Shown here piece by piece: positions 1 to 10,060 of a stretch of 64,000 nucleotides of DNA (position 1 is its first letter; the number at the start of each line of letters is the position of its first letter). Origin of the DNA: Cristatella mucedo. Taxonomy: Eukaryota > Bryozoa > Phylactolaemata > Cristatellidae. The DNA lies in contig WPIO01000014.1 of the NCBI GenBank assembly GCA_009760855.2, forward strand, positions 3,464,501 to 3,528,500, written 5' to 3'. Both the position numbers and the translations under genes were made by a program. A model generated the notes under the pieces. That model did no database searches, was not told the origin of the DNA, and saw only the letters and a program-made list of their open reading frames with translations.

Positions 1-94
1 CACATCTGCCTACTCTCAGCTAAGTAACAAATTCATTTGTATGCAGGTGACAAGCAACTGTAATTGTGCTTTGATTCTTTCTTCATTTCCAGAA

Positions 95-1372
95 TATCAA
101 ACTCTCAGCTTCCATACAGCATCTATTTCCGACATTCACACTTGGATGGCAGCAAACCTTTCCAAATTGAATGACGACTAAATGAACTTAATAATTATTG
201 GCAAACCGAGTGTCCCTTAAAAACTGGAAAGCCCAACCCTCTAAATCCAATCGCTCATCTCTAGCAATTAAAGTGAGAAAGTCTATCCTTCCCTCCGTCA
301 CACCGAAAGATGTACCACTTGTGTCACGGGGCAAGGTCCATAACGCTGCCAGATGGCACAGAGCTGTCTTCCGTGATAGAACTACCATGGCTCAGCAAAG
401 TAAGTCTACAGGCAGTGAGATGCTCGCATCTGTTGTAGCCATTGCATGGAATATGGGCGTCTTCATCCAAAATGACTTCACTAGATCAGCACATCAGCTC
501 CCCCAGTTAAGTTGCCTACTTTAACCTAAGTAATATTGCAAAAAGTTCGAGCTTACTTCGATAAAGAAACCACTGCCAAGGTGGTCTGTGCATTCGTGAC
601 ATCCTGACCAGACTTCTGTCACTCACTACTAGGTCTTCCTGCTCATGCAAGTAGATGCTTACAGTTGATGAAAAACTTGGTAACTCGGTTAATCTGTTGT
701 AAACGTCGGAACTTCCACATTACACCACTGCTCATCAATCTTCACTGGTTACCTATCCAGCAGAATATCGATATCGTCACTCACATTTAGGTCTATCCAT
801 TTTTTTGCTCTAGCCTAACTGTCTGAATCAACTGCACTCCAGGCCTCACGTCGAAACACCTGCTCTTGTGACTCTGGTCGATTGGTTGTGCCCCTAATCT
901 CTTGGAGACCATGCTTTCAATCCCACTGCTCCCAAAGGTTGGAACTCCATACCGACTGACATCCTGGCAGCTGATCTGACAACATTCAAAAAGAAGATAA
1001 AGATCGGCCTCTTCCTCAGTCTTTGCTCAGTCCCAGTGAATTATCTTTTGCATGTTTATAAGTTACAAACGTGTGCACTAGCTGTGACTATGGGCAAGAG
1101 CAATATTTTTTTGTATTGCCCCAGTGATCTTTACTTTTCTCCGGTGTACTTTGAGTGCTTGCCTGTGCATGATTCGGTGCATGTTCCTGACCCAAGGTCC
1201 TTTAGGCCAACAGCCATGAATACCTATTGCACTTTTCCATGCTTGCTTGGGCAGTATACCATGGTTGTCATTGTCTCTTGATTGTTGCCTCTGTTGCAGC
1301 GAGTTGCGATGCACCTAATGAAATTGTGTTCTCTTGAGGTGCTGTAAAGATGACATTATTATTATTATTATA
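95..1372 (+). mobile_element. Old, diverged family A LINE copy (CR1/L2-like)
   Basis: Translated pieces along this stretch match the reverse-transcriptase C-terminal half and 3' UTR of the family A LINE seen intact at 60044-61580 (for example the ATGGCAGCAAACCTT region near 150 and the 'ttctcttgaggtgc...ttattattatta' end at 1330-1372). It is full of stops and small indels, so it is an old insertion. Confidence 0.75.
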
Positions 1373-2191
1373 AATCAAATGATAGTTGACTAGGTATGCA
1401 TAACCTCAAGCTCTGCCTTTAGAAATGACTGAACAGCTCAGTGATATACCTCTACTGACTACCATAGCTCGTGACTTCCAAGCCTATACATGAGGTTCTA
1501 AAAAGTACACTTTTAGCATATTTATGGAACATTGGCACAATTTGCTATTAGGAATTTAAATTTGGACAGTCTATACTAAACAGTCTGCCTAAGGCCCCAT
1601 ACTTGAGCTCATCTGCTTGCTATGGCCCTTAAGTCAGTATGACAATTCACAACAAACAACAACCCAACGTTGTTTCTAAATCGAACTGCTCTTTGCACAA
1701 GCACATAAGAATGATTAGCCGTAGAACAAGCCAAAAAGCCACTAGAGTCAACAGCCCCCTCCAATCGTTCTCGATTACCATGTCACTATGAACCAGCAGC
1801 AGTATTCGTGCAAAAGACAGGACCGAGTTGATTCGCCTGGTCTGGCTAAGCAGGTACTCGAGTCCGCAGATATCCAAGATATCTTAGACAGTCATTGAGA
1901 AAAGTCTTGAGATACCTCACTGCAATTAGACAAACATCTCCAAGCCGTGACCTTATTTCTTTAAGATGGGTCTTATAACCTTGACAAGAAATACAGTACC
2001 AAGCATCAGCCACACAGCTGTCTTAACGCACATCTCACAGCTGGCATGCATACGTGATATGTCACAACAGCCCAACTTTTGGGAAAGTATAACTGATGGT
2101 GATCAGGTAAACATAGTGCAGCAGACTATCGTATCGTTCTTCTTACAACATGACGAGAAGCAACAAGCAACAGAGCCGGCTGGAGACTTAC
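1373..2191. other. Probable DARS1 intron, no feature seen
   Basis: Lies 3' of the last recognised DARS1 exon. I see no matching exon, repeat or RNA. A minus-strand hydrophobic frame at 1647-1877 has no recognisable family. Confidence 0.5.
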
Positions 2192-2294
2192 CTGACTAAC
2201 GTGGAGTTCAACATCATGCTGAGTACAGCCTTCAACAGCATTGTCTACTTTCCGGACAAATCCTTCAGCATCAACGATGGACTCCTTCGTAACA
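2192..2294 (-). CDS. DARS1: Aspartyl-tRNA synthetase, cytoplasmic: exon, end of OB-fold
   Basis: This 103-base exon encodes about 34 residues matching the stretch of cytoplasmic aspartyl-tRNA synthetase after the core of the anticodon-binding OB fold (seen: KESIVDAEGFVRK, then CTQHDVELHV). The enzyme attaches aspartate to tRNA-Asp in the cytosol. The acceptor is ...gatgtag and the donor CAG|gtaagt. The exon opens with the third base of a codon started in the exon at 2398-2500 and ends in phase 0. The intron between them is only 103 bases. The next expected exon (hinge and start of the class II catalytic domain) was not found in 1-2191, so it is probably left of the window. Confidence 0.93.
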
Positions 2295-2397
2295 CTACAT
2301 CGAATAGATGTGCACACAAAGAAAACGTTCAAGTGTTCAGGCTAAAAAAATCACAAGGGCCGGAGGCCGATAGCATGCGCATGCCGCTAAAACAAAC

Positions 2398-2500
2398 CTG
2401 GTTGCAAACTTAACCATTTGCTTGCTCACGCTGTCACCAACTGCTACAACGGCTTGAACAGTAAACTGCTGCTGTCGAAATACGATGAAGCACTGTTTGC
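2398..2500 (-). CDS. DARS1: Aspartyl-tRNA synthetase, cytoplasmic: exon, OB-fold core
   Basis: This exon encodes the centre of the N-terminal anticodon-binding OB fold. The visible residues [19 protein letters not shown] and SKQMVKFA are very close to animal cytoplasmic aspartyl-tRNA synthetase. The acceptor is ttgtttttag| and the donor CCAG|gtttgt. It starts with the last two bases of a glycine codon begun in the 5249-5423 exon and ends two bases into a serine codon completed by the exon at 2192-2294. This phase agreement on both sides makes a functional gene more likely than a processed or scrambled copy. Confidence 0.95.
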
Positions 2501-2800
2501 CTAAAAACAATAAATCAGTACGCTTGAGGCCATCTACACATGGCTTGGAACACAGTGCATAGAAAATAGCACACCCCTCCTAAAGCTGCTGCTGCTACTC
2601 TGACAAGTTGTAAAAGAAGTTCAACACCCCCTCATCCCCTGCCCCGAAAGTACACTGACCAGCAAGGCATGGGCAGCACCTGTTTGCTCTGCAATGTAAC
2701 CTGGTCTGCAGAATTAAAAATATTATCAGACAGTGTAAAAGTTGAGTTCCTGATATGTGGGTTGAAGACCGGTATTGAATGGCAAAGTCTTAATGCAGTG

Positions 2801-2826
2801 ACCTCTCTCTCTCTCTCTCTCTCTCC
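2801..2826. repeat. (CT)n microsatellite
   Basis: About 12 consecutive CT units in the DARS1 intron. Confidence 0.9.
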
Positions 2827-4118
2827 CCTAGGCTAAGAACCAGCTACCACTCGTCATAGCAGACAAGGGGATATCAATCAACATCACGACTTCCTACCAT
2901 TGGCAGGCTGAACACATCAACCCCTGGGCAGAGAAGGGAAAAATCTGCTCATTCACTATGGCTACAGTGTACAACCGTGGTTACTACATGCTTCAGAAAT
3001 AAGCTGCAATAACTATCAAACAATCCCAACAAAACAATGCAACGCAGGTCCCCGGCAATCCTCAAAACCAAGTACATATCCCAAGGATGCAGAAACTTAC
3101 GATCTGTGGAGAACATTAAGGTTCATAAAAACTCGGATATAACCACCAGATACTGCAGGGTCTCAAATAAAAGACATGGGCCAAGAAGATATCTTATGAG
3201 CTCATGATATGATATGATATGAGCTCATGACACAAACAAAGTTGCAATGACGATGATGACGTCGTATCACTAACACATCATTGCTCATGCTTACTAACTT
3301 TAGCCCACGTCTTTCTTTATGCCGGTCTACAGTTATTGGTACTACAAGTTCAACAATACCAATGTAGACCTATGCACTAGTACACCCAAGTACCCAAAAC
3401 CCAAGTACCCACCACCCATGGGCTGAAACAGCACAAAATGATGGGAGCACATTTGTAGCAAATCAGTTAAAAATCCTACATTACTAAACGGCATCTTCAC
3501 TAGCTTATACAAACAATCAGACAAGGACCAAACACTTTCTCATCCCCAATCGAGTCACTTGCACTTGAATGTTGCCATATACCTGTATGGAAAGGCTGCC
3601 ACTCGAGAAATATCTTCAGGCTTGATTACCATCCTTGGCCAACTTGCAGTTAGTCTGGGTTTTGATAGAATGGAAACATTCCCACCTCTGGCTATCAATA
3701 ATCGTTAACGTTTCCTGTCGGTCACAGAATTTTTCAGAAAATTTAAAGTTCTACAAGATTTGCATGTGAAAACTGAGACAGACCTGTCTAAATCTGTTTG
3801 TTATTTGACCATAGCGCTTAAAAGAAATTAGCTGTCTACAGACATATAAATGCCTGCCACAAATGCACGATGTCCAGTCAGCATGCTTCCTCTTCCGAAA
3901 CCCTATTGGCCTGAGCTTCCTCAACAAGCAGGCTATGACTACAACTTCACCGACTCTTAGTGACCTTACTATTCAGTACTACAGAGCGCGCCTATTATCG
4001 GCTTGCTCTTGTCATTCAAAGGCATTCCTGGTTCATGCTCTTTCTTGTTGATCAGCGTTCTTGAATCGGGAATCATCAGCAATAAATTCGGTCGTAGCAA
4101 AAGAGGTGGTGAGGGGCA

Positions 4119-4205
4119 TGTTCAGTATAATAATAATAATAATAATAATGCACTTGATAAAGCGCCCCCAGAGAACTCAATCTCTTTCTAGGCGCTTTAC
4201 ATTTG
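4119..4205 (-). mobile_element. Family A LINE, 3' end only
   Basis: An (AAT)n tail followed by the inverted LINE 3' stem-loop (cacttgataaagcgc...aggcgctttacatttgc). The insertion was truncated to fewer than 100 bases. Confidence 0.85.
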
Positions 4206-4799
4206 CTTTCCACCATTGTCTCGAGCCGTCCAGTGAACTCACCCTCCCGCACTACTGCGAATCACTCTATCTTGGTCATCAGGCCTACCATTACCCCATT
4301 AGCCAATCTTAAAGTGAGCCCATGGAACTCCTTCAATGTGCAATAAATGCATATTAATAGGGACCGATTCTTGACGATGCCCTTGACCAGTTTGCTTTGA
4401 CCGAGACCTACCCGAAATCGACTAATAGTCCGATTTTAAACGATGTCACCTAGACAGGCTTCTCTTTCATTCGTAACCTCAGAATCTAGGGCTATGCTCG
4501 GGCAGAACAGCAAATTCACCAGTTTTGATTGGTCTAGGGGCTAGATCAATCAAAACTGGTGAAGAAGTTGAGGTTGTCCCTCGTCCCTACCTCAGTTTTA
4601 AACCATTTGCAGTCACTTCGAAGCAGCATTCTGCATCTATTGTTTTGAGTCCCTCCAACAAGATGCCGATGATGGTAGTAGTCTATGGCCCCCATGCCAA
4701 AACCTTTTTTTTAGATTTTTCTGATCTCATTACGATTGTGTACAACAAATCGTCCCTTCTTTGTCCTGGGTGATTTTCACATTCTGGCTGCAGTGCAGA

Positions 4800-4862
4800 C
4801 TTTGCATATGTAAAGTGCCTAGAAAGATATTTTGTTATCTGAGAGCGCTATACACATGTCTT
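4800..4862 (+). mobile_element. Relic of a LINE 3' tail
   Basis: The sequence tgtaaagtgcctagaaagata...gagagcgctatacacatg matches the family A 3' stem-loop at moderate identity. No coding part was recognised upstream. Confidence 0.5.
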
Positions 4863-5248
4863 ATTGCTATCACGTTACATGCGCCCATACGTGACTTTGC
4901 AGTGAGCCGAACCATGTGGACTACACATGACACGGTCATGATGTGGTTTTCTCGGCGCCTGTGCATTTAGTTCAGCAGAGAAGAATAAAGAGAAAAGCCT
5001 GCTGAAAAAGCCGAGAACACATCGGGCTTAGTGCTACGTCGTTGTTGGGGTGCACTGTACTAAATCATTTAAGGAAAGCACTGCCATGTGATGTGAGCAA
5101 ACGAACCAAAGGCCGCTACCGACATCAGCACCACAAAACGTACGAAAGGCACAGAGTAAAGTGCATTGAGAGTGCATTGCCACCACAGCCGTGCTAATTT
5201 AAGGTGTAGGTGCTGGTCTTAATGCAGGGGTCATCCGAGCGCGCTCAC

Positions 5249-5423
5249 CTTTTCCACGGCTGGTATGGAGCCGAGCCCTAACCCAGACCTTCTCGTTCGC
5301 ACGCTCGATAGTCAGGTCTTCGATGCGCAAATACTTGCGATCAATTGCTTCTTGCGACTGGATCAAGCCATAGCTACCGTACAGACCAGCAGCCGTGTCG
5401 GGCTCCTCTGCCGCGGTTTCATT
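5249..5423 (-). CDS. DARS1: Aspartyl-tRNA synthetase, cytoplasmic: exon, linker and start of OB-fold
   Basis: This 175-base exon encodes about 58 residues. An acidic/alanine-rich linker comes first, then YGSYGLIQSQ, then the first OB-fold strands with VWVRARLHTSRGK, a signature of the aspartyl-tRNA synthetase anticodon-binding domain. The acceptor is ctgttctag|AATG and the donor GGAAAAG|gtgagc. It begins in phase 0, matching the end of the lysine-rich exon at 11275-11368, and ends in phase 1, matching the exon at 2398-2500. The intron on its 5' side (5424-11274) holds LINE and SINE copies and, on the other strand, the TRRAP exons. Confidence 0.95.
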
Positions 5424-5487
5424 CTAGAACAGAACACACGTACCAATGGTGTCAGCTAAATGATGAAATGATGAACACGCGCGCGCG

Positions 5488-5489
<2 letters not shown>

Positions 5490-5520
<31 letters not shown>
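5490..5520. repeat. (AC)n microsatellite
   Basis: About 15 AC units, followed by a GGGA-rich purine stretch to 5570. Confidence 0.9.
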
Positions 5521-5521
<1 letters not shown>

Positions 5522-5908
5522 TGGAGGAGTGAGGAAGGGGGAGGGAAGGAGGGAGGGAGAAAGAGAGCTACAATATCCATGTGACTACAGCATGGCACAA
5601 AATTCTCTACGGGTGAGGCCTAAGAGCTCAAAAGGATGTGTGGGCAAACAAAGCCGTTTATGCCAACATGCCTGTGAAGAAGTTATAAATGCCAAACATG
5701 TGCTTGCTAATTGTAAAGGCATCAGTTAACTATGAACGATACTGGAGTTACACTGCGTGCTCCAGCAATGCTACAGGGCAAGATAACGTCTCGCCATCTT
5801 ACGAGGTCGAATGACGCTCTACCTCCGACTACAGGTATATGGTGAGGCTGTCGGGCTGCAGTCCCCCTACACCGAGCCGCATGCCCACACCTGCACGCAC
5901 ATGCGGCG

Positions 5909-5930
5909 CACACACACACACACACACACC
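5909..5930. repeat. (CA)n microsatellite
   Basis: About 10 CA units just upstream of the LINE at 5963. Confidence 0.85.
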
Positions 5931-5962
5931 TGCTTCATCACGGTTGGCTGGCTATGACAAGG

Positions 5963-7158
5963 TGATATGGGGTACCTCAAGGCTCCGTGCTAGGTCCGGT
6001 TCTTTTCATGTTTTATGCTCTCCCTCTTGCTGATGTGATTGTCAAGCACAATGTAGGCTTGCATTTTCATGCGGATGACACTCAGTTGCACCTTTGCTTG
6101 GATCCCTCCCAGCCTTCGAGCACCTCAGATTCTCTCAACTCACTTGCTGCATGTATTGATGACATCCACACATAGATGGCAGCAAATTGTCTAAACCTAA
6201 ACGATGATAAAGCTTATTAGTTATGGGCAAACCCAGTGTGATTCAAAAATTGGAAAAGCTGACGCTCAAAATTGGCTCTGCCAGCATATCTCCTGTTGAA
6301 TCAGCTCGAAATCTAGGGGTCATATTCCAAAGCGACCTCTCGTTAGACGACCATATCAGCTCCAAAGTCAAATCTGCCTACTTTCAGCTTCATAACATTG
6401 CTAAAATTCGGGCTTGTTTAGATGAGGATACCACGTCTAAGATGGTCCATGCATTCGTGACATCCCGTCTCGACTTCTGCAACTCACTGCTTACTGGCCT
6501 ACCGGCATGTGCGATCAGCCGATTACAGCTGGTGCAAAACTACGCAGCTAGGCTTGTCTGTCGTGAGCGTCGCAGTTGCCACATTACACCACTTCTCGCC
6601 GACCTGCACAGGCTACCAGTCAAGCAACGGATTGACTTCAAGATTTTGTCGCTCACTTTTAGGTCACTTCATTCTTTGGCTCCAGCCTATCTCTCAGATT
6701 CACTCCCCCACCAGGCCAAGCATCACACCACCCGCTTTTCGGAATCTAACAGTCTAGAAATACCTAGTACAAACCTTAAATCCTTTGGGGACCGTGCATT
6801 TAGTTCGTATGCTCCCAAAGCCTGGAACTCCCTCCCGACCTGCGTCAGAACATCCTTAACCTGACCACATTTAAAAGGAACCTAAAACACACCTATTTAG
6901 GACAGCATTTAGTGGGTCCCTGTGATTCGTCCTAGATGTGCTTATGCGTGCTGACACTGTGCATGCTGCCACTAACTACATTTGCATGCTGACCCAGTGC
7001 ATGTAACCCCTAACCATGTTATTCATTTTGTTTGTTTTTCAAGCATGATTTTACTTACCATTCAATTGCCTTTCACTTTGCAGAAAATGTAAAGCACCTA
7101 GAAAGAGATTAAGTTCTCTAAGGGTGCTTTATTAAGTGCATTATTATTATTATTATTA
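5963..7158 (+). mobile_element. Family A LINE, 5'-truncated, RT half plus 3' UTR
   Basis: It begins inside the GVPQGS reverse-transcriptase block and runs through the degraded YADD site (here HADDTQLHL), the thumb/C-terminal domain (frame 6223-6864) and a 3' UTR ending in (TTA)n. A stop and a frameshift around 6175-6225 and a premature stop at 6862 make it inactive. It lies in the DARS1 intron, antisense to that gene. Confidence 0.92.
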
Positions 7159-7282
7159 TGTGGTGTCCTGTAAAGTACCACTGCTTGTAGGTGGCTATTG
7201 TCATGCTTTCTTCCTTTGTGGCAGCTTTGGGCATTTTTCAGGGTTATGTAACTCTTTGCACATGACTGCCTTAAATAAAAAA

Positions 7283-7400
7283 TATATTCATTTTTCTGGC
7301 GCCCTAGAGAATTTAATCTCTATTCAGGGGCTTCACTTAGGCCACGGGGGGGGGGGGGGGTGCGAGCCCATGACCTCGGTCATTCCATACATTCACCCTA
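7283..7400 (-). mobile_element. SINE fragment with LINE-like tail
   Basis: The order on the plus strand is 'ctggcgccctagagaatttaatctctattcag' (the LINE-like tail, inverted), a run of about 14 G, then 'gcgagcccatgacctc', the inverted tRNA-type B-box region seen in the copies at 29528 and 21345. The G run is probably a later expansion. Confidence 0.6.
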
Positions 7401-7414
7401 ATAATAGTCACCTT

Positions 7415-7969
7415 AATAATAATAATAATAATATTGCACTTGATAAAGCGCCCTCAGAGAACTTAATCTCTTTCTAGGCGCTTTACATTTGCTGCAAAGT
7501 GATACGCAATAGAATAGTAAGTAAAATCATGCTTGAAAAACAAACAAAATGAATAATATGGTTAGGGGTTACATGCACTGGGTCAGCATGCAAATGTAGT
7601 TAGTGGCAGCATGAACAGTGTCAGCACGCATAAGCACATCGAGGACGAATCACAAGGACCCACTAAATGCTGTCCTAAATAGGTATGTTTTTAAGTTTCT
7701 TTTAAATGTGGTCAGGTCTGGGGATGTTCTGATGCAGGTCGGGAGGGAGTTCCAGGCTGTGGGAGCATACGAGCTAAATGCACGGTCTCCAAAGGATTTA
7801 AGGTTTGTACGAGGTATTTCTAGACTGTTGGATTCCGAAAAGCGAGTGGTACGATGCTTTGCCTGATGGGGTAGTATATCTGAAAGATAGGCTGGAGCCA
7901 TAGAATGAAGAGACCTAAAAGTGAGCGACAAAACCTTGAAGTCAATCCGTTGCTTGACTGGTAACCAGT
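7415..7969 (-). mobile_element. Family A LINE, 5'-truncated, young
   Basis: It starts with the (TAA)n tail and inverted stem-loop and extends into the C-terminal RT region (minus frame 7976-7650, containing LPVKQRIDFKVLSLTF). It is nearly identical base for base to 30636-31190, so it is a recent insertion. Confidence 0.93.
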
Positions 7970-8573
7970 AATGCATTTGACATCGGGTAACTCAATCTCT
8001 TTGTTGGCACTTTACATTGCTATGAGGTAAGCACGACCTTGGCCTTGGTTGGGCCTAGGCTAAACCATTGGCTTGTAGCCTGAGCCTCGCAGCAGTGATA
8101 CAGTAAATGAGAGTAATAATGCAAAACTAATACTAATAATGAGTCTTACGTAGTGCCGTAAGATACATCAATCTCTATTCAGGTGCTTGCAACTTACTGT
8201 AAGAGGAGCAAGAGAACGAGATTAATGTATGAAGAACAGTGCTGGACTGTATGAAGGGCAACTGGTTTGTTGGCCTTTCGATGCAAAGCAAGTTTGACAT
8301 GCAGGTCGTACACAAGTTTGGTCTTGTGAATAGTGAATTAGGGTGGTTGTACTGACAAAGGTCTGATCAGCAAGAAAAAGAATCTCTTCTTTTCAGCTGT
8401 TGTGATGGATGCAACTGAAAGTAATGGCGCTGCTCCCCTATTCGTTTTGAGTCGGCACGGATGCCAGTAGCTGATAAGATCTGATCATCTTTGTCTCTTC
8501 CTCGGACCGAATGGAATGTGTCCAATAGTAGCCTGCATTCTGCTGTTACCCTCATAGTCGTTTCCTGCTTTAG

Positions 8574-8623
8574 CACTCGAGAAGAAGCTGAAGGCAGCTC
8601 AGGAGCTGAGCGAGAACCTCAAG
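8574..8623 (+). CDS. TRRAP: TRRAP N-terminal region: first recognised exon
   Basis: A short exon (acceptor ctgctttag|, donor AAG|gtaaaa) encodes LEKKLKAAQELSENLK, which aligns with the conserved first helix of TRRAP/Tra1. TRRAP is the giant, catalytically dead PIKK-family scaffold of the SAGA and TIP60/NuA4 histone acetyltransferase complexes. The exon starts two bases into a proline-type codon, so an upstream exon with the initiator methionine should exist; I could not find it in 7970-8573. An alternative acceptor about 19 bases upstream would add a few residues. Confidence 0.75.
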
Positions 8624-8724
8624 GTAAAATGCAAACAAAGGCGATCGTTCATTGATTTCTCGCTCTGGCTTTTCTGCTTGTTCATTCACCTCATGCTGGC
8701 CGCGTGTCTTATTCTGCGCTGTAG

Positions 8725-8835
8725 TCTGTTGTATCGTCTGCTCAGTATTCTCAAATGCTACCCGACCTTGTGAAGGTGTTTCTGAAAGTGCTTCAGGAAG
8801 GAGAGCCGCAGTTCATTGCTGAGCTCAGCATGCAG
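8725..8835 (+). CDS. TRRAP: TRRAP N-terminal region: exon 2 of the recognised series
   Basis: This 111-base, phase-0 exon (acceptor gcgctgtag|, donor ATGCAG|gtattg) encodes 37 residues including SSAQYSQMLPDLVKVFLKVL and GEPQF. It continues the TRRAP N-terminal HEAT-type helices directly after the previous exon. The spacing and hydrophobic pattern match animal TRRAP without gaps. Confidence 0.85.
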
Positions 8836-9001
8836 GTATTGCGATTTTTCCACAACGGGTAGTGTTCAATCGACATCTCGTTGCCGTGTCATAGGTTTTT
8901 CAAAGGCCCAGCATTTGGTGCTGCTGCTGTCTTGTCAGCATTTGGGCTTTTTTGTTATTGTCTGCGCTTCAGTAATTGACAGAACATTGTTGTACCTGTA
9001 G

Positions 9002-9106
9002 CAACTGCGGAAAATTCTTCTGGAGATTTTGCACAGGCTGCCAACCAACGAGCTCTTGAAACCATTTTGGAAACAAATTCTAACGTTAGTGCTTAATCTG
9101 CTCGAG
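9002..9106 (+). CDS. TRRAP: TRRAP N-terminal region: exon 3 of the recognised series
   Basis: This 105-base, phase-0 exon (acceptor cctgtag|, donor CTCGAG|gtaatc) encodes 35 residues. It contains QLRKILLEILHRLPTNE, very close to the conserved QLRKLVLEIIHRIPTNE-type stretch of TRRAP. With its neighbours it forms part of the long superhelical HEAT/TPR solenoid that contacts transcription activators. Confidence 0.9.
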
Positions 9107-9277
9107 GTAATCGGCAGCTTCACCCCCTCCCCTTGCGTGAAGGGCAATTAGCTTTGTTTTGGCTGAAATGTCAGGCAGGCTATCATTGCGGCAAATGTGG
9201 CAAGATGTTAAGTGAATGCTCGTGTTTGCAGAGTTTTATTTCATCTCATGAACCCGATTTTCCTTATCCTCTTTTAG

Positions 9278-9361
9278 ATTGAGAATGAAGAGAATGTTCT
9301 TGTTTGCTTACGTATTATCATTGAGCTACACAAGACATACCGTCCACCGTATGGTCCCGAG
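9278..9361 (+). CDS. TRRAP: TRRAP N-terminal region: exon 4 of the recognised series
   Basis: This 84-base, phase-0 exon (acceptor cctcttttag|, donor CCCGAG|gtaaac) encodes 28 residues including ENEENVLVCLRIIIELHK, the best conserved piece of the TRRAP N-terminus and the strongest evidence for the assignment. Confidence 0.93.
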
Positions 9362-9444
9362 GTAAACTACTTAGTTCTTGGCTGCTGTTTCATTGCACAT
9401 TGACTCGTTGGAGCACTTCTTTTCATTCGGCTATGTTGCTGTAG

Positions 9445-9639
9445 GTTCAAAAGGTTCTTCAATTTGTGAAGAACATTTACAAGGAGCTTCCTTCTCACTT
9501 GCAAAAAATATTTGAGCCACGATCACAGATAAAAGTGAAAGACATAACGGAAATTGCTGTAGACATTTTGCTCCCGGAGACATTTGCCGTTACTCCAATA
9601 ACGACAGAAAAGCGAAATCCCGACAATCAGCCTGTCACG
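9445..9639 (+). CDS. TRRAP: TRRAP N-terminal region: exon 5, donor site abutting a LINE
   Basis: This 195-base, phase-0 exon (acceptor tgctgtag|, donor CACG|gtaaat) encodes 65 residues containing VLQFVKNIYKELPSHL, which corresponds to the conserved FVKxIYKELP stretch of TRRAP, followed by a divergent linker. The intron GT at 9640-9641 is followed within 1-2 bases by a 5'-truncated LINE (from about 9643), so the +4 to +6 donor bases come from the transposon. No later TRRAP exon was found in the window, although the full protein is about 3,800 residues. This is therefore either the start of a gene whose remaining exons were missed or lie elsewhere, or a truncated duplicate. Confidence 0.88.
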
Positions 9640-9642
9640 GTA

Positions 9643-10060
9643 AATCTAACAGTCTAGAAATACCTCGTACAAACCTTAAATCCTTTGGGGACCGTGCATT
9701 TAGTTTGTATGCTCCCAAAGCCTGGAACTCCCTCCCTACTTTCGTCAGAACATCCCCTGACTTGACCACATTTAAAAGGAACTTAAAACACACCTATTTA
9801 GGACAGCATTTAGTGGGTCCCTGTGATTCGTCCTTGATGTGCTTATGCGTGCTGACACTGTGCATGCTGCCACAAATCACATTTGCATGCTGACCCTGTG
9901 CATGTCACCCCGAACTATGTCATTCATTTTGATTGTTAATCAAGTATGATATTACTCACCATTCAATTGCATTTCCATCTGCAGCAAATGTAAAGCGCCT
10001 AGAGAGAGATTGAGTTCTCTGAGGGCGCTTTATCAAGTGCATTATTATTATTATTATTAA
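9643..10060 (+). mobile_element. Family A LINE, 5'-truncated, at a TRRAP splice donor
   Basis: The match to family A begins at 'aatctaacagtctag' and ends in (TTA)n at about 10058-10060. The left boundary is 1-2 bases after the GT of the preceding exon. The right flank reads ...ttaagcccc, so a TAA duplication would imply an original donor GTAAGC. Confidence 0.9.

Larger units (their letters stand above)
2501..5248. other. DARS1 intron
   Basis: Bounded by matched splice sites. It contains the CT run and the LINE tails at 4119 and 4800. The rest shows no recognisable feature. Confidence 0.8.

Noticed and set aside
2688-2745. Further DARS1 exon
   Set aside because: A candidate acceptor with residues ADQV was seen on the minus strand, but it does not match the expected OB-fold sequence. 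The exon at 5249-5423 already joins in phase to 2398-2500.
3180-3240. Regulatory palindrome 'gagctcatgatatgatatgatatgagctc'
   Set aside because: A short inverted and ATATG-repeat sequence inside the DARS1 intron. Too short and simple to claim a function.
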